64,000 bases of DNA from Lentibacillus jeotgali (GTDB taxonomy: Bacteria; Bacillota; Bacilli; Bacillales; Amphibacillaceae), in assembly GCF_000224785.1 (NCBI RefSeq), contig NZ_AGAV01000005.1, positions 496,001-560,000 of the forward strand, read 5' to 3'. This document shows, piece by piece, positions 7,831 through 16,692 of this stretch (its first letter is position 1; each line of letters begins with the position of its first letter). The translations under genes and the position numbers were made by a program. The notes under the pieces were generated by a model, which saw only the letters and a program-made list of their open reading frames with translations, was not told where the DNA came from and did no database searches.

Positions 7831-9571
7831 ACGTGTTCTCCTCCCCAAACTGTGAGGCGACAATCCGCTTGTAAAGTGCGGACTCCCTAAGAAGCTCATC
7901 GTGTGTGCCGATTGCCAATGTTTCGCCGTCATTTAGCAGCAGGATACGATCGGCGCTCGTCGCTGTCGATACTTTTTGTGTAATAATCAGTGTTGTACAG
8001 TTATATTCCTGGATAGCCTCGAGAAGCCTTGATTCGGTAGCCAGATCAAGCGCACTTGTACTGTCATCAAGCATCAGAATTATCGGCTGCCGAATCAATG
8101 CCCTGGCAATTGATATGCGCTGTTTCTGTCCACCGGATAAATTAACACCTTTTTGACCAATTTTTGTATTATAATCGTTCGGCAGTTCCATGATCGTTTC
8201 ATGAATCTGAGCATCTTTCGCAGCCTGAATCACTTCGTCTTTGGATGCGCTCTCTTTTCCCCAGGCAATATTATCGGTGACAGTGCCCGTGAACAGGAGC
8301 GGGCTTTGCGGGACATAGCCGATGCTAAGCCGCAAATTTTCCAATTTGTACGCGCTGATAGGCTGATCATCAATATAAATGGTGCCTTTATTGGCATCAT
8401 ATAAGTGTGGAATCAGCTGGAACAGAGATGTTTTGCCTGATCCGGTTGCGCCCATCACTGCCAGTTTTTCTCCCGGGTGAACGGTAAAGGAAACGGATTT
8501 AAGCGCATCGTCCGGCATGTTCGGATAAGCAAACGATACATCGTCAAACGCAATTTTCCCGTCTATTACAGATGTCGTGTCATTGGCATCTGCATGATCA
8601 AACAAATCAACCTTTACCTTGAGCACATCATCAAGCCGCTCAGCCGATGCTTTGGCCCGGGAGAAGCCCATAATGATAAATGTGAGCATTGAAATGGCCA
8701 TTGATACACGCATGGCATAGTTGACAATTGCTACGACATCACCGGTGCTTGTTTCCCCGGCCATGGCCAGCGTATTGCCGCGCCAGATGATAAAAATAAG
8801 ACTCAGATTCATCACAAACAGCAGGATCGGCATGGATGCCTCAATGAAGCGGAATGTTTTACGCAGCATATTAGCCAGGTTTTCGTTTGCGCCCATAAAC
8901 CGGCTTTCTTCATGGTTTCGCCGCAAAAACGCTTTTATCAGCCGGATCCCTGCTAAGTTTTCCTGCATGACCTGATTGACATTGTCAACATTGCGCTGGA
9001 CCCTGTCGAATAGGCGTGTTGCAATTTTCAAAACCCAAAGGATAAATCCGACCAGGAGCGGCACTGTCACAAGGAAGACCAGGGCAAGACGGGGGCTGAC
9101 GATAAAAGACATGATAACGCCGCCAATTGCAATCAGCGGCGCTTTGGCCATAATCCTAAGTGCCATGAATATCGTGTTCTGGAGCTGGCGAACGTCGTTG
9201 GAAAACCGTGTCACAAGTCCTGATGTCGGATACTGATTCAAGTTTGCAAATGAAAAATCCTGTATCTTATGGAAAAGCTGCTTGCGGATATCGTAAGCAA
9301 ACCCAAGGCCAGTGTGGGCGGCATAGAAGGAGTTGAAAATACCGGCAACAAATGCGATGAATGCCATCGCGATCATGATGCTGCCCCACATGACGATATT
9401 ATTAATATCCTGATTCACGACACCATCATTAATCATCTTCCCAAGGAAAAACGGCAGCAATAATTCGACCATCAGTTCAATGAAGGTTAGCGCATAGGCT
9501 AGAGCGATAGGGATTTTGTATGGTTTGAGAAAGGAAAGAACGTGCCTCAAGATTGCGACCCCCGAAGTCAT
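7811..9571 (-). CDS. ABC multidrug-type exporter half, YfiB-like
   Basis: 586 residues: six membrane helices, then an ATPase domain with Walker A GATGSGKTS, an intact signature LSGGQKQR, and Walker B LMLDDSTSALD in which Asp replaces the catalytic Glu. In heterodimeric exporters this Asp marks the degenerate ATP site, which is completed by the partner's altered signature. The ATG at 9571 has no ribosome site; a TTG at 9550 (product beginning at residue 8) is preceded by GGGGGT at good spacing and may be the true start. A sigma-A promoter lies upstream at 9679-9707. Confidence 0.9.
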   Translation of the reverse strand: MTSGVAILRHVLSFLKPYKIPIALAYALTFIELMVELLLPFFLGKMINDGVVNQDINNIVMWGSIMIAMAFIAFVAGIFNSFYAAHTGLGFAYDIRKQLFHKIQDFSFANLNQYPTSGLVTRFSNDVRQLQNTIFMALRIMAKAPLIAIGGVIMSFIVSPRLALVFLVTVPLLVGFILWVLKIATRLFDRVQRNVDNVNQVMQENLAGIRLIKAFLRRNHEESRFMGANENLANMLRKTFRFIEASMPILLFVMNLSLIFIIWRGNTLAMAGETSTGDVVAIVNYAMRVSMAISMLTFIIMGFSRAKASAERLDDVLKVKVDLFDHADANDTTSVIDGKIAFDDVSFAYPNMPDDALKSVSFTVHPGEKLAVMGATGSGKTSLFQLIPHLYDANKGTIYIDDQPISAYKLENLRLSIGYVPQSPLLFTGTVTDNIAWGKESASKDEVIQAAKDAQIHETIMELPNDYNTKIGQKGVNLSGGQKQRISIARALIRQPIILMLDDSTSALDLATESRLLEAIQEYNCTTLIITQKVSTATSADRILLLNDGETLAIGTHDELLRESALYKRIVASQFGEENTYANQRI

Positions 9572-9678
9572 TTTTGTCTTTTTTCAGCATCTACTGGACA
9601 GAATCCACCGAAAGACGGCAGCTTACTGTTCCTAAATGCCCAATTCTATTCAACTCATTGATTTAAGTTCACGTTACC

Positions 9679-9707
9679 ATTATAAAGGGAAACAACTGGA
9701 TATCCAA
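9679..9707 (-). promoter_or_regulatory. Sigma-A promoter of the ABC exporter operon
   Basis: On the minus strand TTGGAT, 17 bp, TATAAT. It is about 110 bp before the first exporter gene. Confidence 0.65.
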
Positions 9708-9807
9708 GAACTTACTTCGGAATCAGAAGTACTATAAAACAGGTTGTCATAAATTCAATATAAAAGCAGATACTATCTGGAAAGTGTGATTTAAGGCAGG
9801 GAACAAA

Positions 9808-10479
9808 ATGCTTTTGTTTATAGGGAAAACGATCCTTTTATATTTTATAACGATTATTATAATACGATCGATGGGAAAAACAGCTTTTGCTCAATTGACG
9901 GCACATGATTTGGCTGGCATCTTTTTTGTTATTACATTGGCGACTGGACCGGTTGTTACAGAAAATTTTGTTTATACTATAACAGGTCTGGTTGTTATCG
10001 GTTTTGTACATATTGGTTTTTCCAGACTTATGCTGTTTAACAGCTTAAACAGGATTTTTGTTGGGAAACCAACAATCGTTATTAAACATGGAAAATTGGT
10101 ACGGAAGAATTTAAAAGGTTCACATTTTACACTTTCTGAATTATTATCTGAAGTTCGGGAAAAAGGTTACCCGGATATTTCGTTGATAGACTATGCGATT
10201 ATTGAGCCAAGCGGCGGCATAAGCATTGTCCCGCAACAAGATAGCGCTCCGGTTACACCTGAACAATTAAATATTGAAACGTCATATCACGGGCTTCCAA
10301 TATCGGTGATTATTGAAGGTAGAACGCAGCATCAAAATTTGCAGCTTATAAACAAGGATGAACAATGGTTGAATGAAGAACTTGCTGAAAACAGTTATCC
10401 TGATCGAAATCAGATTTTCTATGCGGCTGTCCGTGATGACGATTATTCACTGATGATTGATACCGGTGCAGACAAGTAA
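9808..10479 (+). CDS. DUF421 (YetF-type) membrane protein, second copy
   Basis: 223 residues with three N-terminal membrane segments (about 3-20, 33-50, 55-75) and a soluble part containing GKPTIVIKHGKLVRKNLKG, FTLSELLSEVREKG and DYAIIEPSGGISIVP. It is the same family as the gene at 3327-4019 but clearly diverged and on the other strand. The ribosome site is AGGCAGGGAAC. Function of the family is not established. Confidence 0.85.
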   Translation: MLLFIGKTILLYFITIIIIRSMGKTAFAQLTAHDLAGIFFVITLATGPVVTENFVYTITGLVVIGFVHIGFSRLMLFNSLNRIFVGKPTIVIKHGKLVRKNLKGSHFTLSELLSEVREKGYPDISLIDYAIIEPSGGISIVPQQDSAPVTPEQLNIETSYHGLPISVIIEGRTQHQNLQLINKDEQWLNEELAENSYPDRNQIFYAAVRDDDYSLMIDTGADK

Positions 10480-10536
10480 CAATGAAGGGAGATGGTCTCA
10501 GTATATGAAGCGAAAATTTGATTTAAACAAAAAATT

Positions 10537-10566
10537 ATTGACAGCGCGATAAAAATTATTTATAGT
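10537..10566 (+). promoter_or_regulatory. Promoter of the tRNA-Val gene
   Basis: TTGACA at 10537-10542 and TATAGT at 10561-10566 with an 18-bp spacer, 30 bp before the tRNA. Confidence 0.7.
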
Positions 10567-10595
10567 AATACTTGTCGATAATTTCATATAAACAT

Positions 10596-10668
10596 GATTC
10601 CGTAGCTCAGCTGGGAGAGCGCATGCTTGACAGGCATGAGGTCGTTGGTTCGAGCCCAATCGGAATCA
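10596..10668 (+). tRNA. tRNA-Val (anticodon GAC)
   Basis: The cloverleaf folds fully: acceptor GATTCCG/CGGAATC, D arm GCTC/GAGC, anticodon stem CATGC/GCATG with loop TTGACAG (anticodon GAC, reading GUC and GUU), T arm GTTGG/CCAAT with TTCGAGC. Discriminator is A; CCA is not encoded. It stands alone with its own promoter and terminator. Confidence 0.95.
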
Positions 10669-10675
10669 TCTTATT

Positions 10676-10717
10676 AAAAAAGTGACACCATTCGGATTGA
10701 CATGGTGTCACTTTTTT
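10676..10717 (+). terminator. Terminator of the tRNA gene
   Basis: AAAAAGTGACACCA pairs with TGGTGTCACTTTTTT. The arm GTGACACCA is the same as in the palindrome at 11323. Confidence 0.85.
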
Positions 10718-10754
10718 GCTTTCCGGTGTACAGTACCTTCCTCATGCTTCCGTG

Positions 10755-11003
10755 TCAGTATGCTTCGCTATATTTATGATTAATGATGGCATAAATGATC
10801 TTTTGGGCAATATCTTTAACCCGTGAGCTTTCTCTGTATTGGACATAAACCTTATTGTGGATGTTATCAATCTCGGTTATATGACTGACGGATACGTTCA
10901 TGGTGTAACGTTCATCAATTCCGAGTTCGGGTATGATGCCAATACCAATCCCATTTGCCACCGCTTTCAAAAGCATTTCATTGTTATCTACATCAATTCA
11001 TCC
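10755..11003 (-). pseudogene. LysR-family regulator, C-terminal remnant
   Basis: The readable peptide (about 80 residues) starts IDVDNNEMLLKAVANGIGIGIIPE, the end of the effector-binding domain of LysR-type regulators, and runs to the natural-looking C-terminus. An in-frame TGA lies directly upstream and no DNA-binding domain is found in any frame before it. The ATG inside is not preceded by a ribosome site. It is therefore a decayed fragment of a regulator of about 300 residues. It lies next to an orphan riboswitch, so this intergenic stretch looks like a scar of lost genes. Confidence 0.75.
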
Positions 11004-11090
11004 TAAAGTGTTATAGTGTTTAAGGAAAATTTTTCTTAACAATCAATTCGTTTATGATAAGATGTAATATAAAATTGTATAAAAATTTTC

Positions 11091-11202
11091 ACACTAGGGG
11101 CTGTTGATACGGCTGAGAAGAACAATGACGTTTTGACCCTTGGAACCCGATGCCACGCAGATGAGCAAGTGAGCAAAACATCTGCACAGCGCAGGATAGA
11201 GT
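11091..11202 (+). promoter_or_regulatory. TPP-riboswitch-like element (THI box), orphan
   Basis: Recognisable THI-box blocks occur in order: ACTAGGGG, GGCTGAGA, GACCCTTGGAACCCGAT, a hairpin with a perfect GCAGATG/CATCTGC stem (11157-11184), and CAGCGCAGGATAG. In known thiamine-pyrophosphate riboswitches these are CTGAGA, ACCCTTNGAACCTGAT and the final CGNAGGGA. The conserved TAATNCC bulge is not obvious and the last block is altered, so the element may be decaying. No thiamine gene follows: the next CDS is the deacetylase 435 bp away, past a strong palindrome and a repeat. Confidence 0.7.
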
Positions 11203-11322
11203 ATATGAAGGGCTATGAAAATTAAGAAAATAAGGAAGTGGAATTTAAATTTTAGCCGGACGGTAAGAAAAGAAGAAAAGCCGGTGGTTTTAGTCAGAGC
11301 CGCCCATTAACGCCCTGCCAGT

Positions 11323-11358
11323 GTGACACCATTTCCCGGGAAATGGTGTCACATTTTT
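11323..11358 (+). terminator. Perfect 30-bp palindrome with T-run
   Basis: GTGACACCATTTCCC is followed at once by its exact complement and then ATTTTTA. It would terminate any transcript from the orphan riboswitch. The outer arm GTGACACCA also forms the tRNA terminator at 10676. Confidence 0.75.
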
Positions 11359-11372
11359 ATAGATGCACCTTT

Positions 11373-11512
11373 GTTCGCAGCGATAGCTAATTGTGACAAT
11401 TTGAGCGGGAAATTTGTGAACTTGAGCGGAAATTATGACTACTTGAGCCGATTTCATGCTATTTAAGCTGATTCTGTGACAGCATGAGCCGAACCAACAT
11501 TTCCCAGATTTA
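11373..11512 (+). repeat. Interspersed 21-bp-periodic repeat, copy A
   Basis: The element is built of subunits like TGTGAACTTGAGCGGAAAT, in the order GCAGCGATAGCTAATTGTGACAA, then two or three GAGCGG-type units, then GAGCCGATTTCATG, ATTTAAGCTGATTCTGTGAC, and ending near CAGATTTAAT. A near-identical copy with the same ends lies at 31982-32123; partial copies in the opposite orientation lie at 26196-26312 and 27441-27546. The rest of the gap to 11636 shows only the ribosome site of the next gene. Confidence 0.85.
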
Positions 11513-11636
11513 ATTGAAAAAACATGGAATGAAGTTAGTGAAAATATATATAAGGGAAGAAATAAGGCAAGGAATATTATGAATCTGAGTCTGTTTTATA
11601 TTTTAGTGGTCACTTAACTAAACGGAGGCGATTTAA

Positions 11637-12743
11637 ATGAAAGAAACGACTGGCTTCATATGTGATGAGAGTTATTTTTGGCATCAGATGGGAAATGGCG
11701 CCTTGAACCAGCGTGCCGGGGGGTGGATTCAGCCAGACACCCACGCGGAAAACCCAGAGACAAAACGACGTGTTAAAAATTTGTTAGAGCATTCCAAGTA
11801 TATAGAGAATTTGCATCAGATTGGTCCAAGGTCGGCAACTCGGGACGAAATCGGGATGAATCATAGCATGGCATATGCTGATCGGATAAAGGAATTGAGT
11901 GATGCCGGAGGGGGCGATGCAGGTGTCCATGCGATAGTTGGGCCTGATTCCTATGAGATTGCTTTAAAGTCTGCAGGGGGTGTGCTCACTTCGGTTGAAA
12001 CTGTCATGGAAGAAAAAGCTCAAAACGCATATGCCCTTGTGCGCCCGCCTGGTCATCATGCCGAACCTGAGGAGGGAATGGGCTTTTGTCTGTTCAACAA
12101 TGTCGCCATTGCGGCCAAGTACGCGCGACAGAAATATGGGCTGAAACGCATCCTGATTTTGGACTGGGATGTTCACCACGGGAATGGAACAGAAAGGGCC
12201 TTTGAGAATGATACTGATGTATTGTTTATGTCCGTTCATCAGGAGAACATTTTCCCGAAAGGCCGCGGTGACATAACGTATACCGGAAAAGGAAATGGCG
12301 AAGGGTATAACGTCAATATCGAATTGCCGGCAGGGACCGGAGATGAAGGTTACCTATATGCTTTTGATGAGCTAATCGAGCCGATCATTGACCAGTACGC
12401 TCCAGAGCTGATTTTTATTTCAGCCGGCCAGGATGCAAGCCGGTTTGATCCGATAGGTCGTATGTTGGTAACAGCTGATGGCTACTATCAGATGGCAAGC
12501 CGGGTTAAAAAGCTAGCCGAAAAACACAGTAACGGCCGGTTGGTTGCCGCGCATGAGGGCGGATACAGTACAGCATACGTTCCGTTTTGCACACTAAGGG
12601 TGATTGAAGCATTGCGCGGGAAGCACAGCCCAGTAGAAGACCCGTTTGATCTCGGATTTCATGAAGGGCCGATCTATCCGCATCAGAAAGAAGCCGTTCA
12701 GCGTGCGGTGGATGTACAGAAAGTCTTCTGGAATTTAAAATAG
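11637..12743 (+). CDS. Class II histone-deacetylase-family amidohydrolase
   Basis: 368 residues covering one deacetylase domain. Zinc and catalytic motifs are present: RPPGHHAEPEEGMGFCLFNN (His pair, about 138-157), LDWDVHHGNGTE (about 176-187), GQDASRFDPIGRM (about 264-276) and AAHEGGYS (about 304-311). Bacterial members remove acetyl groups from polyamines, acetoin-pathway proteins or small amides; the substrate here cannot be told. The ribosome site is ACGGAGGCG eight bases before ATG. It is preceded by a repeat and followed by mvaS on the same strand without an obvious terminator. Confidence 0.9.
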   Translation: MKETTGFICDESYFWHQMGNGALNQRAGGWIQPDTHAENPETKRRVKNLLEHSKYIENLHQIGPRSATRDEIGMNHSMAYADRIKELSDAGGGDAGVHAIVGPDSYEIALKSAGGVLTSVETVMEEKAQNAYALVRPPGHHAEPEEGMGFCLFNNVAIAAKYARQKYGLKRILILDWDVHHGNGTERAFENDTDVLFMSVHQENIFPKGRGDITYTGKGNGEGYNVNIELPAGTGDEGYLYAFDELIEPIIDQYAPELIFISAGQDASRFDPIGRMLVTADGYYQMASRVKKLAEKHSNGRLVAAHEGGYSTAYVPFCTLRVIEALRGKHSPVEDPFDLGFHEGPIYPHQKEAVQRAVDVQKVFWNLK

Positions 12744-12882
12744 TTACCAGAGATTAACGTGTCAACCATCTTCAAAGTTAGCGTCAAAAAATGGCATCAG
12801 CAAATTTCCCTTCAGCCTATTTTGAAGTATGTTATAATATGAATATTTCATTGCAGAAACTTATTATGAAAAAGGAGACGTA

Positions 12883-14070
12883 ATGTTGAAGATAGGCATC
12901 GATAAAATAGGCTTTTACGCACCCCATTTATATGTAGATATGACTAAACTGGCTGACAGCCGAAACGTCGACCCGGATAAATTTACGATCGGGATCGGCC
13001 AGGAAAAAATGGCAGTTCCGCCAGTGACCCAGGATGCTGTGACATTGGCGGCCAATGCGGCGGTGGATATTCTGGATGATAATGATAAAGAAGCGATTGA
13101 TTTTGTTATTTTCGGGACAGAAACCGGTGTTGACAGTTCCAAATCAGCAGCGGTTTACGTTCATGAGCTGCTCGGATTGAATCCGTATGCCAGGGCGATT
13201 GAAGTTAAGCAGGCCTGTTACGGGGCAACTGCTGGTATTCAAATGGCGAAAGGGCATATCGCCATGAACCCTGACAGCAAGGTACTCGTTTTAGGGTCTG
13301 ACATTGCCCGGTATGGTCTCAGCACCTCTGGTGAAGCAACACAAGGTGCAGGGGCGGTTGCTTTATTGATTAGTGCAGAGCCTCATATCATGGCACTTGA
13401 GGATGAGAGCGTTTATTTTACCACTGATGTCATGGACTTCTGGCGCCCTGTGTATTCTGATAAAGCTTTTGCGGATGGCAAATTATCCAATGAGCAATAT
13501 ATAGCGTTCTTTACTCGAATTTGGGAACAATACAAAGCCAAGACAGGTATGGAACTAAGCGATTTCGTAGCCATCTGTTACCATCTGCCATATACTAAAA
13601 TGGGTTACAAAGCGTTAAAAAATGTATTAGAAGAAGGAACGGAAGATGTTCAGGAACGTCTGCTGGCCAATTATAAATTGAGCACAGACTACAACCGGAA
13701 TGTCGGTAATATTTATACCGGATCATTATATTTGAGTCTGCTGTCACTTCTTGAACAAACAGAAGAGCTGAAGCCCGGTGCAAGAATCGGCATGTTCAGT
13801 TATGGCTCTGGGGCAGTGGGAGAATTTTTTACCGGAATTCTGCAGCCGAATTTTCAGGATTATTTAAATATCGACCGGCATCACGGGCTTTTTGCTTCAC
13901 GCTCAGAAGTAACGGTGCCGGAGTACGAGGCAATTTTCGAGGAAGCTTTGCCAACAGATGGGTCGACGGTTGAGTTGGATATCGATAATGACCCTGCAAA
14001 AATCTGCCTGGCAGGTATTGCTGATGATAAGCGCCAATATGTCAATAAAGTAAGCAGGGTTGCATATTAA
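12883..14070 (+). CDS. mvaS: Hydroxymethylglutaryl-CoA synthase
   Basis: 395 residues. It condenses acetyl-CoA and acetoacetyl-CoA to HMG-CoA, the first committed step of the mevalonate route to isoprenoids. The catalytic Cys is C112 in VKQACYGATAG, and the general base Glu is E80 in FGTETGVDSSKS, matching the positions in Gram-positive MvaS (about C111/E79). AAAAAGGAGACG precedes the ATG. No other mevalonate gene is in the window. A TATAAT is present at 12833-12838 with a weak -35. Confidence 0.95.
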   Translation: MLKIGIDKIGFYAPHLYVDMTKLADSRNVDPDKFTIGIGQEKMAVPPVTQDAVTLAANAAVDILDDNDKEAIDFVIFGTETGVDSSKSAAVYVHELLGLNPYARAIEVKQACYGATAGIQMAKGHIAMNPDSKVLVLGSDIARYGLSTSGEATQGAGAVALLISAEPHIMALEDESVYFTTDVMDFWRPVYSDKAFADGKLSNEQYIAFFTRIWEQYKAKTGMELSDFVAICYHLPYTKMGYKALKNVLEEGTEDVQERLLANYKLSTDYNRNVGNIYTGSLYLSLLSLLEQTEELKPGARIGMFSYGSGAVGEFFTGILQPNFQDYLNIDRHHGLFASRSEVTVPEYEAIFEEALPTDGSTVELDIDNDPAKICLAGIADDKRQYVNKVSRVAY

Positions 14071-14079
14071 ATATGTAAG

Positions 14080-14112
14080 AACCGTCAGTCAATAAGTCAG
14101 CTGACGGTTTTT
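14080..14112 (+). terminator. Terminator of mvaS
   Basis: AACCGTCAG pairs with CTGACGGTT, followed by TTT. Confidence 0.8.
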
Positions 14113-14161
14113 ACATATTCGGTAGATTTATTCCAGTTTGTTTTGGATATGCTATTAACAG

Positions 14162-14443
14162 GTGATAATAATGAAGGCAAGCGAATTGGAAACAAAACGG
14201 TTTGATAAAGCTTTGGATGAAATTCTTGATTTATTCAACAATCTGGAAGAAGATAAACCGGTCATTCAGTTCGAAGCGGATGTCCTGGATAAGATTGAAC
14301 GTGCCAAGATAAAATACGGTAGTGACATGGTCGATGAAAAGATCAACACCATTGCACATGAAATGCTTTCATGGCTTGATCTTGATGATGTTAAAATAGA
14401 AGAAGATAAAGAGGAAACCGATGACGGGGAAGAGGGATCTTAG
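14162..14443 (+). CDS. Mistic (MstX)-like short protein
   Basis: 93 residues, acidic, with no hydrophobic segment of membrane length. The stretch LDLFNNLEEDKPVIQF then KIERAKIKYGSDMVDEKINTI aligns by eye with B. subtilis Mistic (IQLYNESEIDEPLIQL and KQARDMYGQEKLNEKLNTI), without gaps over about 45 residues. Mistic is a small membrane-associating protein that folds into the lipid bilayer despite its polar surface. Only the short form, lacking the N-terminal helix, is present here, as in several other Bacillus homologues. In B. subtilis it precedes the potassium channel gene yugO; here the next gene is an oxidoreductase. The ATG at 14162 (AGGTGAT upstream) or the one at 14171 may start. Confidence 0.75.
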   Translation: MIIMKASELETKRFDKALDEILDLFNNLEEDKPVIQFEADVLDKIERAKIKYGSDMVDEKINTIAHEMLSWLDLDDVKIEEDKEETDDGEEGS

Positions 14444-14524
14444 CCTGCCTGAGAACACTTTGATTGAGTGTCAGGTAGTCTTATGCCAACATAGTAAGTT
14501 CGGTATCTTATAAGGGAGGATATA

Positions 14525-15511
14525 ATGATGAAGGCTGTTACTATAAAGAGATCAGACGCATCAAACGACTTGGAATTGACCGATATAACTAAACCAGAAC
14601 CAAAACGGGACGAATTGCTCATAAAGGTCAGCCATGCAGCGGTTAACCGTACAGATATTGTTACCCGAAAAGGACAAGCAGGCTATGCGGTCAACCCGAT
14701 TTTGGGGGTTGAGGTAGCTGGGACGGTTGTTGAAGCGAATGGCAACGAGCCCTTTTCAGCCGGTGACAGGGTCATGGGACTTGTCAATGGTGGCGGGTAT
14801 GCCGAATATGCCGTCATTCCAGCGAATCGTACCATGAAAATGCCGGATGCGCTGCCATTTTCGGAAGCGGCGGCCATTCCTGAGGTTTTCCTGACAGCCT
14901 ATCAGACACTTTATTGGATTGGCAGGCTGGCGAAACAGGAAACTGTGCTGATCCATGCAGGTGCCAGCGGTGTAGGGACAGCTGCCATTCAGCTGGCAAA
15001 ACAGCTATCAGATGCGAACGTGATTGTGACCGCCGGTTCGAAAAGAAAGCTTAATTTCTGTCAGGAGCTCGGTGCTGATGTTCTCATCAACTATAAACAG
15101 CAATCATTCGATGAAGAGGTTTTAAAAGCGACTGATGGTAAAGGCGCTGACCTTATTCTCGATTTTATCGGGGCTGACTATTGGAATATGAATCTTGCCA
15201 GCATTAAAAGTGAAGGACGCTGGGTGCTGATTGGCGTTTTGGGCGGAAGCGAATTGGAAAAGGTCGACTTAACATCAATCATGTCCAAGTACATACAGTT
15301 AACCGGCACTTTATTGACCCCAAGAAGTGACGCATACAAGGCAGAATTGAGCAATGAATTTGCCAGAGTCGTTCTCCCGTATATGAATGAAGGGAAAATC
15401 CGCCCGATTATTGACAGCCTGTACCCGATTGAAAAGGTGGACGAAGCGCATCACCATATGGAGGATAATCAAAACATCGGAAAAATCCTGCTTTATATGA
15501 GCGCTGATTAA
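14525..15511 (+). CDS. Quinone-oxidoreductase-like zinc-type dehydrogenase
   Basis: 328 residues of the medium-chain dehydrogenase fold, PIG3/quinone reductase branch. N-terminal catalytic fold with HAAVNRTDIVTRKG and a nucleotide-binding domain with HAGASGVGTAAIQLAK (about residues 143-158). Zinc ligands of alcohol dehydrogenases are absent, as usual for NADPH:quinone reductases. Substrate unknown. GGGAGGATATA precedes ATGATG. It follows the Mistic-like gene by 81 bp and ends at a terminator. Confidence 0.9.
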   Translation: MMKAVTIKRSDASNDLELTDITKPEPKRDELLIKVSHAAVNRTDIVTRKGQAGYAVNPILGVEVAGTVVEANGNEPFSAGDRVMGLVNGGGYAEYAVIPANRTMKMPDALPFSEAAAIPEVFLTAYQTLYWIGRLAKQETVLIHAGASGVGTAAIQLAKQLSDANVIVTAGSKRKLNFCQELGADVLINYKQQSFDEEVLKATDGKGADLILDFIGADYWNMNLASIKSEGRWVLIGVLGGSELEKVDLTSIMSKYIQLTGTLLTPRSDAYKAELSNEFARVVLPYMNEGKIRPIIDSLYPIEKVDEAHHHMEDNQNIGKILLYMSAD

Positions 15512-15520
15512 ACGGTAAAT

Positions 15521-15557
15521 AGAGCTGCAAGCCTGAACGAAAGGTTTGCAGCTTTAT
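15521..15557 (+). terminator. Terminator of the oxidoreductase gene
   Basis: AGAGCTGCAAGCCT pairs with AGGTTTGCAGCTTT, followed by ATTTA. Confidence 0.75.
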
Positions 15558-15778
15558 TTAGCCATAGAGGATGATTTATCTTGATACAAACAAGACCACA
15601 TCTTATCAATCGGACCTGTCAGGGCCAATAGCCCGTGGGTATGAAGAGATTTCAAATATTTCTATTCAATAGCATTCGGCAGTAATTCTTTTGAATTGCT
15701 TGATAAATGGAATGTAAGCGATTTAATTCAAGACTGAGGACATTATATCACTGTATAGGTAATTTTCACAAAAGTCCG
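15558..15778. other. Intergenic stretch without recognised feature
   Basis: No ORF with a ribosome site, no RNA motif and no repeat recognised here. It leads to the promoter of the amino acid transporter. Confidence 0.5.
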
Positions 15779-15808
15779 TTTACTGGTAATATTGATTCAT
15801 GGTAGAAT
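15779..15808 (+). promoter_or_regulatory. Possible promoter of the amino acid importer
   Basis: TTTACT, 18 bp, TAGAAT, about 30 bp before the TTG start. The -35 is a 4/6 match. Confidence 0.4.
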
Positions 15809-15838
15809 AATAGAAACTTTTATAGGAGGGGGATTCAT

Positions 15839-16651
15839 TTGATTCGGAAAAAGTGGAAATTCAGTGCTTTATTGCTTTTATTTGGTTTGCTTTTCCTGCT
15901 GGTAGCTTGCGGGTCTGGAGGAGATGCGGCGTCTTCGGGAGATTCGGAAGGTGATAGCTCTGATGACAGCAGTTTAAAAGATTCTTACACAGTTGCTACC
16001 GACTCATCATTTGTACCATTTGAATTTAAGGAAGATGGTGAATATGTCGGGTTTGATATCGATCTGATCAATGCAATTGCAGATGAGGCCGGTTTTGACA
16101 TTAACCTCGAAGTTACTAACTTTGACGGGATCATTCCTGGTTTGCAGACAGGATCGTTTGATATTGCAATTGCTGGAATCAGTATTACTGAAGAGCGGGC
16201 AAAGAAAATCGATTACAGTGATCCATATTACGAATCAGGCCTGGCAATCGGGGTTCCAAAAGATAATAAGGATATTAAAGGTATCGAGGATCTTGAAGGA
16301 AAGACCATTGCGACGCGTCTTGGTTCAACAAGTGCGCAATATATCGATGCTAATATTGAGAACGCCGATCCCAATCAGTATGAACAGCTTGACCAGGCAT
16401 ATTTGGCTGTTGAAAATGGCAGCGCCGATGCTATTCTGTACGATGCGCCGAATGTCAACTACTATATCCAGACAACCGGTGACAACTTGAAAGTGGTAGG
16501 GGACCTGTACCAGGCTGAGGATTACGGCATTGCCATTTCAAAAGGCAATGAGGATTTGGTAGCTGCCATCAACGATGCTCTGGCAACATTGAAGGAAAAT
16601 GGGAAATACGACGAGATCTATGAAAAATGGTTTGGTAAAAAGCCCGAATAA
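15839..16651 (+). CDS. Polar amino acid ABC importer, binding lipoprotein
   Basis: 270 residues, TTG start with AGGAGGGGG eight bases before it. A lipoprotein signal ends at LLVAC (Cys 24), followed by a Gly/Ser/Asp linker and a type 3 solute-binding domain (SYTVATDSSFVPFEFKEDGEYVGFDIDLINAIADEAG). The family carries glutamine, arginine, cystine or related amino acids; the ligand cannot be read from the sequence. Membrane permease and ATPase genes follow, separated by a 156-bp gap with a hairpin, which may set the usual excess of the binding protein over the other subunits. Confidence 0.92.
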   Translation: MIRKKWKFSALLLLFGLLFLLVACGSGGDAASSGDSEGDSSDDSSLKDSYTVATDSSFVPFEFKEDGEYVGFDIDLINAIADEAGFDINLEVTNFDGIIPGLQTGSFDIAIAGISITEERAKKIDYSDPYYESGLAIGVPKDNKDIKGIEDLEGKTIATRLGSTSAQYIDANIENADPNQYEQLDQAYLAVENGSADAILYDAPNVNYYIQTTGDNLKVVGDLYQAEDYGIAISKGNEDLVAAINDALATLKENGKYDEIYEKWFGKKPE

Positions 16652-16692
16652 CCCTATCGAGCAACAGCTGTGATAACCAAAAAACTGGAGGG

